Source of the DNA: an uncultured bacterium
GTDB taxonomy: Bacteria; Patescibacteriota; Gracilibacteria; Absconditabacterales; Absconditicoccaceae
Reading direction: 5' to 3'
Assembly (NCBI GenBank): GCA_947168815.1
Contig: CAMVNG010000002.1
Span: 62,001-126,000, forward strand
DNA: 64,000 nt
The position numbers were made by a program, and so were the translations under genes. This document shows positions 10,801-24,118 of this stretch, piece after piece (position 1 is the stretch's first letter; every line of letters begins with the position of its first letter). The notes below the pieces were generated by a model, which was not told where the DNA came from, ran no database searches, and saw nothing but the letters and a program-made list of their open reading frames with translations.

Positions 10801-13800
10801 TAGTATGATTTCAACAGAATGCATTACATTCTCAAACATCTTCTTTACAATTTTTACAATCTTCTCAAGCTTCTATAATACCATTTCAACAAATTGGAAC
10901 GACACTTCAACTTGTAATACAAATAGCTCATAAATCAGCAGAACATTTTTGGCAGTTTTCGTTCTCATCTATTTTTCAGTTAGGACATTCATCTTCTTCT
11001 CAACATAGGCTTGTACAGTTGACTCCATAGGAACCGTTTTTCTCTTTTCATAAATCACATTTTTCATCTCATTCAATAACTCCATTTCAGCAAACAGCTC
11101 AATGCTCAAATGAACATTCTTTACTACAGATTCAATCAGTTCAATTATCATCTCAATTATCACAGGCTTCATTTGTTTCTTGAATACCATTTCAACAAGA
11201 AGCAAGACAGCTAACTCAAAGATCAGTTGCACATGTTGTACAATTCTCTCCGTTATCTACTTTTCAGTTTCAGCAACCTGGATATTTTGGATCTTTTCTT
11301 GTACAACTCTTAGTACAATCACTTTTACTCGTTCAGTTGTTTTCTCAATCATCACAGGCTTCATTTTTATCTTGTGTTCAGTCTCAACAATAATGAGATT
11401 TACTAATATTTCTACAATCTTTACTACATTGTCAGTCGGTTCAATTTGAAGATCAATTATCACATTCTTCTCAAGGTTCTTGTTCTCAGTTTCAACAGCT
11501 TCAGCTACAAGCTTTTAAATCTTCAGGACAATTGTAGCATGTTTCATTAGCATCAACTTTATTATTTCAACAAGTTGAAGGTTTTGATATAGTTTTACAT
11601 TCAGCACTACATATTCAGTCTTTCCCATTAAAATTACCGCTATCACAATCTTCTCAATATTCTTTTTCTCAATTTCAACAAGTATTGCTACATTTTATTC
11701 ACAAATCAACAGGACATGTTACACAGTTCTCTCATAAGTCTATTTTTCAGTTTCAGCAGAGTGGTTTAAGAAAATTATATTCGGTACATTTTAAAGTACA
11801 ACTACTTCTTGATGTTCCATTATCAACTCAATCATCACACATTTCTCACTCATCTGGTTTTCAGTTTCAACAAAAATGTTGGGAGTCTACATTAATACAT
11901 TGTTCATTACATTTACCATCTTTTCAATTTTTATCTCAGTGATCACATTCTTCTCATGGTTCTAAAGTTCCATTTCAACAGCTTCCTCTACAATTCATTA
12001 CATCTTTTGGACAACTACTACAGGTTTCTGCATCTTCAACTTTTCCATTTCAACAATATGCAGTACATTGACCAACGTCTTGAGGACAAGTTTCACAGGT
12101 TTCACCTTCTTCTATAATTCAATTTCAGCATTCACCTTTCCATGGGATAATACAAGCATCTTTTGAATCTTCAGGGCAGGTATTACAATTTTCTCATTGA
12201 TCAATTTGTCCATTAGGACATTTTCTAATCCAAGTACAATTTGTAGAACAATTTTCTCAGACATTTCAATTCCTTGATTTTCATAAATCGCAATCTTCTC
12301 ATGTTTCAAGCTCTCCGTTTCAACATTTAGGTTTCTTTACAACATCCTTACAATTCGCATCACAACTACTTCAATCAACTCCATTCTTACCAGATCCTTT
12401 ATCACATTCTTCACCATTGCTCTTTTCTTTTGTACCATTTCAGCAATAGATTTTTGGATCGGCTGGAGTGTGGCAATCAAATCCACATATTCAATCTTTA
12501 CCGTTGTTCTCATATCAGTTGTCACAAGTCTCTCATATCTCTTGTTTACCGTTTCAACAAGTTTGTAAACATTTATCTCATAAATCTATCGCACAAGTTT
12601 CACAAGTTTCTCATGGATCAATTTCTTTATTTCAGCATTTAGGAAAATCAGGTAGATATCCGGTACAACTTAATGTACATGAATATCAAGGAGTTCAGTT
12701 TTTTGAACCACCATCACACACTTCAGTTCATTCTCTATCTCAATTTCAGCATATTTGATCGGGATCAACAACTTTACAGTCTTTACTACACAATCAATCT
12801 TTTCAATTGTTATTACTACCGTTATCACATCCTTCTCAAGGTTCTTGAATACCATTTCAACAACTTCAACTACATTGACCAACGTCTTGAGGACAGTTTT
12901 GACATGTTTCAGAGCTTTCAATTTTACCGTTTCAACACAATCAATTACAGCTTCAAGCATCTGTAGGACAGTTAAGACATGTTTCTCCCTCTTCTAAGAT
13001 ACCATTTCAGCATTTTCATTCTCAAGGAGTAAGACAAATATCTTTTAAATCTCTAGGACATGTTTCACAAGTCTCTCATGGATCAACAGTTCCATTTCAA
13101 CAAGTAACAACAGTTCAAGTATCAATACAAATATCTTTTAAATCAGTGGCACAAGTTTGGCAGGTCTCTCATTTATCAATAATACCATTTCAACATGTAG
13201 GATTGTTAATATCAAAGCCAGTACAAGTAATAGTACAAGATCAATCTTTACCATTATTAGGACCATGGTCGCAGGTTTCACCACTATCTATTTTTTCATT
13301 TCAACAAAGAGTAGGGCATTGGTTCATATCTTTAGGACAATTTTCACAAGTTTCACCTTTTTCTTGGATATTGTTAGGACAAGTAGCACTACAACTTCAA
13401 ACGTCTTTTTCGCAGGTAAGACAAGTTTCTCATGGATCAATAATCCCATTTCAACAAGTAACAATAGATCAAGTATCGATACAAATATCTTTTAAATCAA
13501 TAGCACAAGTTTGGCAGGTCTCTCATTTATCAATAATACCATTTCAACATGTAGGATTGTTAATATCAAAGCCAGTACAAGTAATAGTACAAGATCAATC
13601 TTTACCATTATTAGGACCATGGTCGCAGGTTTCACCACTATCTATTTTTTCATTTCAACAAAGACTAGGACATTTTTTTACATCTTTAGGACAATTCTCA
13701 CAAGTTTCACCCTTTTCTTGAATATTGTTAGGACAAGTAGCACTACAACTTCAAACATCTTTTTCACAAGTAAGACAAGTCTCACCATCTTCGATTATAC

Positions 13801-16800
13801 CGTTTCAGCAAACAGGTTTTTTCATAAATTTACAATCAAATCAACATTCGTTATTCTTTCAATTTCTGGTTCATGCATCACAGTCTTCTCATTTATCAAT
13901 TTGTTCATTTCAACAGAGACTTGGACAATATGGCATATCTTTAGGACAATTTAGACAATTCTCTCATTCCTCTCGAATACCATTTGGACAAGTTGCACTA
14001 CATTCACCAACATCTTGAGGACAATTATCACAATTTTCACCTGGATCTATTTTTCAATCTCAGCAAGATGTGATACCTGGCTGAATACAAATATCTCAAA
14101 CATCCATAGGACATGTAACACAAGTTTCTCATGCATCGATTTTTCCATTTCAACAATTAGGAGTTTTATATCTAGTACAAGCAATAGTACATTCTCAATT
14201 TCAGTTGCTTGGTCATAAGTCGCATTCTTCTCAAGCATCAGTTTTACTGTTTCAACAAAGTGATGGACAAGTTGGCATATCAGCAGGACAGTTTTTACAA
14301 TTTTCTGCTTCTTCTTTTATACCGTTTCAACAGAATGCTGTACACTGACCAACATCTTGAGGACATGAAGCACAATCTTCTCCTGGATCTATTTTTCAAT
14401 CTCAACAATTACCTTCATTTTCACAAATATCTCAAATTCCATTAGCATTTAAATCAGCTTGATTAGCATTAGCACGAAAAGGACAATTATCAAGACTACA
14501 AACTCATATATGTCTTTTATACAGTAATTCATCAACATTATCTCAAACAATTAATGAACAGTCAGATTTTTCATATTGAATCATACCTAATAGGTTAGGT
14601 ACTCCATCTCAATCAATGTCATCATCATATAAATCAGGTATTCAATCTTTATCTAAATCACACTTAAGTCCTGAAAAGAGGGCATTAATATTTCAAAGTT
14701 TTAATCAAGTTTGATTCTTAGTTCAGAAACTAATAATACCTTTATTTTCTAATGAAAGGCTTCAACGACTATATTTTGTATTTACTTTAACAACACCTTG
14801 TCTATCTCAAAGAGATAAAATAATATTATCGTCTTTAACATTTTTTTCTGAATAACCAGGTTGTCAATTTAGTGTTGTTGATAGACTATCATTTTCGGAT
14901 AAGCTAAGTCATAGAGTTTTAAATCTAAGGTTAACATAATTAGAAGTCTCAGGAATTATATTATAGGTTTGATTTCATACAACAGATGGATCTTGTATAT
15001 TTAGTGTTGAAGTTGAAATAAGTTCATTACCATTTTTTAGTTTAATTGTTTGTTTGAGAACTTTTTTACCTTGTTCTGTATATGTGTTATAAGTGACAAG
15101 TCTAGAATCAAAGAAACTTGTTGATTTATCATAAGTCCAACTAATGCGATCTATAGAACTTGTAGGAATATTAACAAGTTTTAGTGTTGTAGAAATCCTA
15201 GAGTTTATTTTCTTTATAAGAGGAGAATACGTTGGTGTGAAAGTATAAAATTTTCAATCATCATCAAGGACATCAACGGTTGCAACGGCCATAAGAATAT
15301 TGTTTACATACCCCTTTACTGTGATATTGTTTCTTTCATTTGCTATAAGTGGTGTGAGGAAATTAGCTCATGGTCTTAATTTTTCAGGGATTCAAATTGC
15401 TGAATTTTCCCACTGAAGATAATCAAATTTTCATTGATAAGCTATTTGGAAAGCTCCAGTTTTTTTATTGTTGTCTATACTTGCAGAATCAATGTTTAGA
15501 TTATAAGAAGTATCAGTCGTATTTCAGAAGAAAACTTGTGTAGAAATAATATATTCTCTTCTGCTTTGAGTTGTAACTTTAGCTGAAACAGTATAAGTTC
15601 CCTGATTTGAATATGTATGAGAAACAGATTTACCTTTGGCAGATCAAAGATCTCAGAAATCCCATTCAACTGATGCTGGTGCTTCAGGACCAATAATTTG
15701 GAATTGTACGAATGAAGGAAACTTTTGGTCGAGAGAACTAACTTCAATAAAATAAGCAGCATCATCAACTTGATCTCAGAGTGGAGTTGTGTCTTGAGAA
15801 GGATAATTTTTTAATAGTCCATAGTTAATTCTTCAATTATCATCAACAAGACCAACAGGATTTTTTACTTTATCTCAGTCGATATCATCATCACAAACAT
15901 CACCTAAGTTATCTCAATCTAAATTACTCTGAGTTGGATTATAATTATAAGGACAATTGTCTTCATGATTAGGAATTCAGTCACAATCATAGTCGTTATC
16001 AAATTCACATTTTGTGTGGAGTTCATAAACAAGCTCTATCTTCTCAACAGCATCCATAGGTGAAATAGGACTATTTAGTGCTGTTACATCATCTGCAGTG
16101 ATAATTCAAGCTCTAATGAGTGCATTCACTTCAGCAAGAGGCCAAACATTCTTACCTAAAGAAGGGAATGTCTGAAATCAACAATTTTCTGGATTAAAGG
16201 TACAGTATCCAAGATATGTTGTATATTCAGTTCTATTTGTAATGCTTTGTGTTTCTTTCTCTTTAGATTGAATTACAGCAATTTGATTCGCATTAAAATA
16301 TTTGTATCTATAATCTGTTGGTTTTAATTTAGAGAACCATTCTTTAATATCTTTCCATGGTGCTGCATAATTAAACATTTGTCTGTCCATAAGTAGATTG
16401 CTGAGTGTTTGAAAAAACTCAGCTTTACTAACATTCCATTGTCCACAAAACTGTCCTCAACAGCTTGAAGATCCTAAAGGATATCAGTTCATAACATCAT
16501 TATTTCAAACTTTAGCAACACAGTAATAATAATTTGTTCCATTATAGGTTCCAGAAAGATATCATACATCTGAAAAATATTTTCATGGTTTAACTCTAAA
16601 TGTTGCCCAAAATGATTGATTATATAGTCTAGCCATATCTTCTGTCGGAACAACACAGTCCTGACATTCAACAGCATTTAAAAGCCTTGTAAAGTCATAA
16701 CGAGTAAGTGTTGGTCTAAGTAAGAGATTTCCAATAGGAATATTTAATTGATTTAAATTTTGAAAGAATATTGAATTATATATTGAAGAAGCACTAGTTG

Positions 16801-16900
16801 TATTTTGAGCAGAGACAGAAAAAATGAATCAAAAGAATAGAAATGCGAAAGCTCAAATAATAAATTTAAGGCTTTTCAACTTGTGTATTTGTTTGTTCAT
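7826..16900 (-). CDS. Giant secreted Cys-rich repeat protein (~3024 aa) with TSP3, PKD and many CGNG/DUF4215-like (Myxo-Cys-rich) repeats
   Basis: Same frame verified at start, middle and end. Signal peptide MNKQIHKLKSLKFIIGAFAFLFFGFIFSVSAQN; TSP3-like DNCPYNYNPTQSNLDGDNLGDVCDDDIDGDKV; PKD VEWDFGDLGS…SHTYSNQGTYTVSAKV; repeats such as CCGNGIIDPGETC…CEKDVGSCSATC. Confidence 0.9.
13146..13760 (-). repeat. Near-identical intragenic tandem duplication, 354-bp unit (118 codons)
   Basis: Blocks starting ~13157 and ~13511 share long identical sequence (gcacaagtttggcaggtctctcatttatcaataataccatttcaacatgtaggattgttaatatcaaagcc…). Confidence 0.9.
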
Positions 16901-17070
16901 ATTTTGTATACAGAGTATAAACAGGAAAAAAAGTAATCATCATAACAATTAATTATAATTTTTTTAAAAAAAAGTACAATAATTTGAAGGGAAAATTAAT
17001 GATTTTAACTAGTGTTTTTTGAATTTAGTGATTTAATAATAGAAGAAAAAATTAAAAATTTTTTTATTAC

Positions 17071-17106
17071 AAAAAAGCACAGGAAATCATAAAGATTACC
17101 TGTACT
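17071..17106 (-). terminator. Intrinsic terminator for ackA
   Basis: Minus strand GTACAGGTAATC…GATTTCCTGTGCTTTTTT. Confidence 0.7.
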
Positions 17107-17123
17107 TTCAAAAATGATGATTT

Positions 17124-18314
17124 CTATTTGTTTACAATTGCAAAAGTATCTTTTGCAATCATTAATTCTTCATCAGTTGGAATAACCCAAAGTTGCACTT
17201 TACTTCAATCTTTACTGATACATCTTTCTTCTCCTCTAAAATCATTTTTACTGTCATCATAATCAACACCTAACCAACCTAGTTTTTCTGCAATTAACTT
17301 TCTTTGAAGCTTAGAATTCTCCAATACTCATGCAGTAAATACAATTGCATCAACACCACCAAGAAGAGCAGCATAAGCTCAAATATATTTTAAGATGGCG
17401 TTTGTATACATTTTCATTATTGTAATTTCTCTTTCATTACCTGCATTATATCCATCTTCAATATCTCTATGATCACTAGATTTTCAAGAAAGTCATAATA
17501 CTCATGATTCTTTATTCATGATTTTATCAATTTGATCTGCATTTAAGTTTTCTTTTTTCATCATGAATGGAATAATAGCTGGATCTATATTTCAGCATCT
17601 TGATCACATAATAACTCATTCTAATGGTGTTAATCACATAGAAGTTTCAACAACTTCACCGTTTTTAATTGCTGTAATACTAGCACCATTTCCAACATGG
17701 CATGTTATTACTTTAAGATCATTTTTTCATAATATTTCATTAATTCTTCATGAAACATATCTATGTGATGTTCCGTGAAATCCATATCTTCTAATCTTAT
17801 AATCCTCATACCATTTATAAGGAAGAGCATATAGATAATTTTCAGGTTTCATACTTTGATGAAATGCTGTATCAAAAACACCTACATTAGGTACTCCAGG
17901 TAATACTTTTTCTACAGCTTCAACTCCCATTAAGTTAGCAGGGTTATGAAGAGGTGCTAATTCTGTTAATTTTTTAAATTCAGATTTAACACTTTCATCT
18001 ATAAGTGTAGATTGTTTAAAACTTTCACCTCCATGCACCATTCTATGACCAACAGCATCAATTTCTTTTAAATTTTGTAATGCTCAAACTTCAGGATCTA
18101 CTAGAAGTTCAAGAACTTTATTTAAAGCAACTTCATGATTTTCTAAGAATCCTTCAACATCATGTTTAATTCAGCTAGCTGTTTTGTGCTTAATTTTACT
18201 TCCTTCAATTCAAATTCTTTCAACTAATCCTTTTGCTAAAACTTCTTGAGTATCCATGTCAAAAAGTTGGTATTTTAATGAAGAACTACCACTGTTTAAT
18301 ACAAGAATTTTCAT
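17124..18314 (-). CDS. ackA: Acetate kinase
   Basis: [26 protein letters not shown]…[10 protein letters not shown]…[11 protein letters not shown]…[12 protein letters not shown]. Confidence 0.95.
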
Positions 18315-18596
18315 AACACACTCGAATAAAAAAAATAAAAATTATCAAAGAAGAGAGTAGTAAAAATGAAATAAAATACAAGAATAATTTTATAAAAAGG
18401 TGAATGGATTGGTTTAAAAAATAAGAATACAATCAGATGTTATAACTTATTTCTATAATTTTATTCAATTGTCCTTTACTTCTTTTTATAGAACCAATGT
18501 GAGGTGAAATCTTAGTTGATGAGCTTTTCTTGATTTTTGAAAAAAGAACTCTACTACTATATCGCAAATGTGATTTTATCTTTATAAGAATATAAT

Positions 18597-19844
18597 ATGG
18601 TAATAGTTAGACCATTTAAAGGATTACGTCCTCCTAAAGAAATTGTAAAAAAGTTAGCTTCTCGTCCCTATGATGTAATGAATTCAGAAGAGGCTAGAAA
18701 GGAAGCAGAAGGAAATGAATACTCATTATTACATGTGACTAAGGCTGAAATTGATTTGCCTTCATGAACTGATGAACATTCTCAAGCTGTGTATGATAAG
18801 GTTGTTGAAAATTTTAAAGCTTTTCAAGATAAAGGTTGGCTTATACAAGATCAAGCACCAAGAATCTATATTTATGGTCAAACAATGTGAGACAGAACTC
18901 AATATGGTTTTGTTGCATGTACAAGTATAGATGATTACTTTCAAGAAAACATTAAGAAACACGAACTTACTCGTAAAGAAAAGGAAGATGATAGAATGGT
19001 TCATGTAAATATAACAGATGCAAATGTAGAACCGGTATTTTTTGCATATCCTGCTCAATCTGATTTGGATTGAATTATAGATGACATTGTAAAAAATCAA
19101 GAACCTGAATACGATTTTATAGCAGATGATGGATTTTGACATCATTTTTGGGTAATCGAAGATGAATCTTTAATTAAGAAAATTCAGGACCTTTTTGATA
19201 AAGTACCAGCACTCTACGTTGCAGATGGTCATCATAGAACTGCAGCTGCTGCAAGAGTAGGACTTGAGAGAAGAAAAGAACATCCTGATTATACATGAGA
19301 AGAAGAATTTAATTATTTTATGGCTGTAATATTTCCTGATAATCAATTAAAGATTATGGATTATAACAGAGTAGTCAAAGATTTGAATTGATTAACATCT
19401 CAAGAATTCTTGGAGAATCTTAGAAGAAACTTTATAGTTGAAGAAAAATGAGAATCAGAATATAGACCAAACACTTTACATAATTTTAGTATGTACTTAG
19501 AGTGAAAGTGGTATTCATTAACAGCTAAGGAGTGAACTTTTAATGATGCAGATCCGATTGGTGTGCTTGATGTAACAATTCTTTCTAATTTGGTATTGGA
19601 TGAAATCTTGGGTATAAAGGACCTTAGAACTGATAAGAGAATTGACTTTGTTGGAGGTCTAAGAGGATTATGAGAATTAAAAAGAAGAGTAGATTCATGA
19701 GAAATGAAAGTGGCATTTGCCCTATACCCAGTTAGTATGAAACAACTGATTGATATAGCAGATACGTGAAATATAATGCCACCAAAGACAACATGGTTTG
19801 AACCAAAGTTAAGAAGTTGACTTGTTATTCATAAATTAAGTTAG
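18597..19844 (+). CDS. DUF1015-family protein
   Basis: MVIVRPFKGLRPPKEIVKKLASRPYDVMNSEEAR…YVADGHHRTAAAARVG…FVGGLRGLGEL…FALYPVSMKQLIDIADTGNIMPPKTTWFEPKLRSGLVIHKLS. Confidence 0.85.
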
Positions 19845-19857
19845 AATAAAGCGTAGA

Positions 19858-19891
19858 GATAGTAAGTGTTACAAGCTTACTATCTTTTTTA
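19858..19891 (+). terminator. Intrinsic terminator
   Basis: GATAGTAAG-tgttacaag-CTTACTATC-TTTTTT. Confidence 0.8.
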
Positions 19892-19978
19892 ATTGTAGGT
19901 TACTCATAACTCATTCTTGTTTTTCTTTATGATTTTATTATATTAGGCAACTGAACATTTTACCTGAGGAATTATTTA

Positions 19979-21250
19979 ATGTATTGAAATTTATCAGTAT
20001 GTTTGCTTAATCCATTTTCTCAACTAAATAATAGAAAATTCTCACTTCCGTGAGCATATTGTTATAATTTAGAATACAATGATAATCCTAAGCATTTCTT
20101 GAGAGAGTGGTGACTTTGAAAGAAAATTGATAATGATTCTCAATTGATTGATAAAATGTTTAAAGACAGTATTGGAGGGAAAAAAACTAAATTAAATCAT
20201 GTGTTAAAATACTTAAAATCAAACATATCTGCGAATCTTCATATACTTGTTGATTTATCAAAAGTACCTCAGTCATTTTTTGATTTTTTAAAAACATGGA
20301 AACTGAAAAATCAAATTGTTCTTCATTTAGTGGTTTGAGATACTTTAACCTTCAATCAAGTGGGAAAAGTAAAAGATTTAGTGGAATGTTTAAAATATGT
20401 CACAATATGATCTCTTTCTTGAGAGAGTATTACGTTTGATGAAACAAAAAATTGGATAGAAATCCAGAAAATCTATGATGAGATTGTTTTTATACAGATG
20501 CAAACTTCTTTGTCTATTACTGAATACATAAAGAAGATTAATAGTGATTGAATTAAGTATTCAGAAACATCACCTGTAAGTTTTTTGGATGCGATTCCTT
20601 TTAAAGATTGAGATGCATTTATTATCTTAGAACCTGATGCAGAGAAGATTTCATCAATAACTAAGGCCTTTGAAGTCTCTATTAATGAAAATAAACGCAA
20701 AGATTTTAACAATTTTAATTCTCTTTTTATAACAAAACCATTATCTCATTCTCTATTAAGTGTATTAAAAGCTCCATATTCTATATATGAAAACAATGTA
20801 CTTCTTGAAAAAATTTCTTGAGAATCAATATTAAAAATATTGTCAGATAATGAAATTCGTGTTTTGCAGCTTTGAAATCAAAAGAATTTAAGGCTAATAA
20901 ATAAATCATTTAATAATGAAGTGGCTGTAGTATATGATGGGCATAAGAAAATCAGATGTGAATCTTTATATAATGAAAAAAATGAGCTAGTAGCCCAAGA
21001 AAATAAAATTCTTTTAGATAGGCGAAGCGAGATGGAAAATTTATTCGAACTTTCTATGTTCGCAATTTCGGTTAATGATCAGAATGTAATTAATAAATAT
21101 GTTCAATTTTTAAAAGAAAAAGAATTGGATTACTTAATAATAGATTTCAATATTAAAAAAGTTTTTTCAAATATGGATTTAAAGAAAAATCAAGTGTGAC
21201 CACTTGATTTACATAAATTCCTTCTTAATTATTTTTCAATTAATGACTAA
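19979..21250 (+). CDS. Hypothetical protein (~423 aa)
   Basis: Continuous frame with TGA=Gly from ATG 19979 (MYGNLSVCLLNPFSQLNNRKFSLPGAYCYNLEYNDNPKHFLERWGLGKKID…) to TAA 21248. Confidence 0.75.
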
Positions 21251-22328
21251 GGACTCTTGTATTTTCTAAACTTCTTAAGAATTCAGTAATCTCTTGAGCA
21301 ACTAACTCAATAGCTCATCAATCTACTCACATTACTTGGAGTGGAGTGTTTGTTTCCCATGGCTTGCAGCTACCAAATAACTGTGGATTATTTGGAAATA
21401 AACAGTATCAACAAGATCAAATAGGAACCCAAATCTTATCATCAAGAATTCGAACCATTAAGTAAAATTCTCATGATCATCCTCAGTCTGCATGAATGGA
21501 ATAAAGATATTCATTGTTATTATTTTTTTCGTAGAAAAGGATAGGCCCATGTATAGGAGCAGATCATCAATTAATCTCTAATGGTCAATAAGGAATCTTG
21601 TATCAGAACTGGTTTTCTAAAGTACTAAGTATTCATTCGTTTACGACAATTCAGTGTTGAGCATTATCAATAATACTGGATTCATCTCATATTATTTTAA
21701 TATTATCTCATCAATAGGTATAGAAATTTCATGAAGTCATAAAAAGTTCTTCTGCTGTATCTCGATCAAAGTAATATTCCGTATTTATGTCTTCAGAATA
21801 AGCTTTTCATCATGGGAAACTAGGTAATTCAATATCTAAAAAATTGTAAGAATTAATTTTGTCATAAAAACTGAGGAAATATCTTATGAAAGGATGATCT
21901 CCATTTAAATCATTATAGTAAGAATTTATTACTAAGTCATTTCCTTCATATCAAGACTTTGGATCGTTAACTTCTGTTTGAAGTTTTCAATAAAGATTTG
22001 AAAGATAATTATCAGCACATAAAACAGCATTTTCCTTTTCAGAAGAACAAGTTTTTATAATATCAGATTTTATAGTGTCTAAAAAAGTATTTAAAGCTGG
22101 TGCTGTTTTGCTTTGATAACTTAAGATATTATTCCTATCCTTGATAATATTTTTATATTCTAATTTGTCAGAGCCTTTTGTAAGATCAAGATTTCTATAA
22201 AGATATCAACCGTTAATAATGAGGTCTTCGTGCATTAGATCTGCTTGATAAAGAAAATATATCCCTCAACAAATGAAGAGCATAATGATGATTTCAATAT
22301 CGGTAACACATCGAAGTTTTATTTTCAT
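21240..22328 (-). CDS. Hypothetical membrane-anchored protein
   Basis: Continuous TGA=Gly frame MKIKLRCVTDIEIIIMLFICWGIYFLYQADLMHEDL…TRVLSH*. Confidence 0.7.
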
Positions 22329-22353
22329 GATTAGAAGATAGTGGCATAAAAGA

Positions 22354-22752
22354 TTATTTTTCTCAATGTCTTCGTCTTTCTAATATTAGCATTGCACTAA
22401 TAGTATCGGTTGTTGCGTTCTTTTTAAAATCAGAGACTATTTCTCAAGATTGAACACTTGTAAAATCTTCTTCAACAGTTTCAATTTCAATTCTTTGATT
22501 TTCAATAATATAATTAAGTGATTCCATGAATTTCGTTATTTTTTCTTGCACATCTTTTTGTTTCTTAGGCCATCATAAAATAATCTTTCTAATATGATAC
22601 CTTTGAATCAAATCAGCAATATAATAATATGTCATAGAATCATTCATAACATATCCAATAGGAAAAACAACATCGGCATTTTCTATCGGTGTGTATGCAA
22701 GACCAATATATTTACTTCATCGATCGATTCATAATGCATGAGCAACTTTCAT
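22354..22752 (-). CDS. RuvX/YqgF-like Holliday junction resolvase family protein
   Basis: MKVAHALGIDRGSKYIGLAYTP…RKIILGWPKKQ…VEEDFTSVQSGEI…TTDTISAMLILERRR matches YqgF motif order. Confidence 0.65.
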
Positions 22753-22775
22753 AATGGACAATATATAGTAATAAA

Positions 22776-23384
22776 TTATGATACATTTGGTTCAATCATA
22801 TAATTAGCTTCAAGTTTATCAACTTTATGAAGGGCTATTTCATCCCATTCTAAAGATCATCATTTATGTGTTATTAATGTGAGTCTTCAATTTCAATAAG
22901 TATATTTAAGTTGGTTATCAAGTTCTCAGAAATAAGTTTCATCATAAACTTGATCAAGATAAAGAGGTCAATATTCATCGTTATAATTATCAATATCTGC
23001 TTTTTTTATCATGCTAATTAAAGACATTTCTTTGTTATCTCGTAACCAAACATTAGATTTCTGTCAAATATATAATATTCCATAGCGAGGAATCCATCAT
23101 TTTTTATAAAAGATTTGATAGAGCTCTGGTTTTGAAATGCTATAGAATGTTATTTTATCGTTTTTTAATGTTTTAAGAAGATTAAGAGCTAATGAACCAA
23201 CTCTTAAATTAGTAAACCCTCAAGGTCAATTCAAAACAATAATTTCATCAATTCAGTATTCTCTATCTAAATCTACTATTATCTTCCCAATTTCTTTATC
23301 GACATCTTTCTTTTCTAAAAATCTTGGACTATCTAGTCCGTAGATTCCTATTTTATCAGATGAAATATCAATAAATGATTTCAT
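22776..23384 (-). CDS. TsaB-like (t6A biosynthesis / ASKHA) protein
   Basis: …DEIIVLNGPGGFTNLRVGSLALNLLKTL… resembles the TsaB GPGSFTGLRIG motif. Confidence 0.6.
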
Positions 23385-23410
23385 ATCTATGTAATTGTGT
23401 AATCTAAATC

Positions 23411-23719
23411 TTAATTAAACATTCTTTTTAAATCTTCATCTCTAATCATTTCAGGTGTCCGCATCGGATCAAAAGTAGTTTCAACATCTATCTCGTAATC
23501 TCAAGCAACGGTAAGTGCTGCCGTTTTGACACTTTCTAACAAATAATCAGCCATGGGACATACGGGTGTCGTAAAAGACATAGTAATTAGAATTTTTTTA
23601 TTTTCCTCATTGATATCTATAGTATAGATGAGTCAAAGCGTATAAATATCAACAAGTGGGAAATCTGGGTCATAAACAGTTTGAAGCGCTTGTTGGAGCT
23701 TATGCTGGAGTTCTCACAT
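23411..23719 (-). CDS. MIP18/DUF59 (SufT/PaaD-like) protein
   Basis: VYDPDFPLVDIYTLGLIYTIDINEENKKILITMSFTTPVCPMADYLLESVK…. Confidence 0.8.
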
Positions 23720-24104
23720 TATCTTTTCTTAATGGATCAGTAAAAATAGCATATTGCATGGCAATAAAGAGAAGTAGGCATACAATACCTATCCATTTAC
23801 TCCAGAACTCAGCAACAAGCAACAAAACATTGATTAAACAAAAAAGACCAAACAAAAATGAAGTTTTATAAGCATCTCTCTGCATTCTCTCTTTACTTGT
23901 TTTTGTTGTGACAAGCCATTGAGATCGATAAAATATGAAATAACTTCCTCATCGTAGTATTAAAAAAATTCATATGAGTCCTAAAACAAGTGCAATTGCC
24001 ATATCATCTTTAGGACTAATTAATGTAAAATCGATTATGAGAAGTATGATTCAAAAGAATAGTTTTATTAATGACGCGATAACATATATTCCTAATTTCT
24101 TCAT
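23700..24104 (-). CDS. Hypothetical membrane protein
   Basis: TGA=Gly frame MKKLGIYVIASLIKLFFGIILLIIDF…RTPA*; overlaps the downstream DUF59 start. Confidence 0.65.
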
Positions 24105-24118
24105 AATTGAAAAAGTTA

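Noticed and set aside
8198-14445. Many plus- and minus-strand ORFs from the supplied track in this region
   Set aside because: They are antisense or out-of-frame shadows of the Cys-rich repeat array (ATTTCAACA-type periodicity). The real frame is the minus-strand table 25 ORF 7826-16900.
8200-14450. CRISPR-like periodic repeats
   Set aside because: Spacing is irregular in nucleotides but constant in codon frame, with protein-level conservation. There are no identical direct repeats with unique spacers and no cas genes.
18762-19145. Minus-strand 127-aa ORF
   Set aside because: Antisense to the DUF1015-family gene, whose conserved motifs are clear.
23656-23871. Plus-strand 71-aa ORF
   Set aside because: Antisense to the DUF59 and membrane-protein genes, which have recognisable sequence or a continuous table 25 frame.
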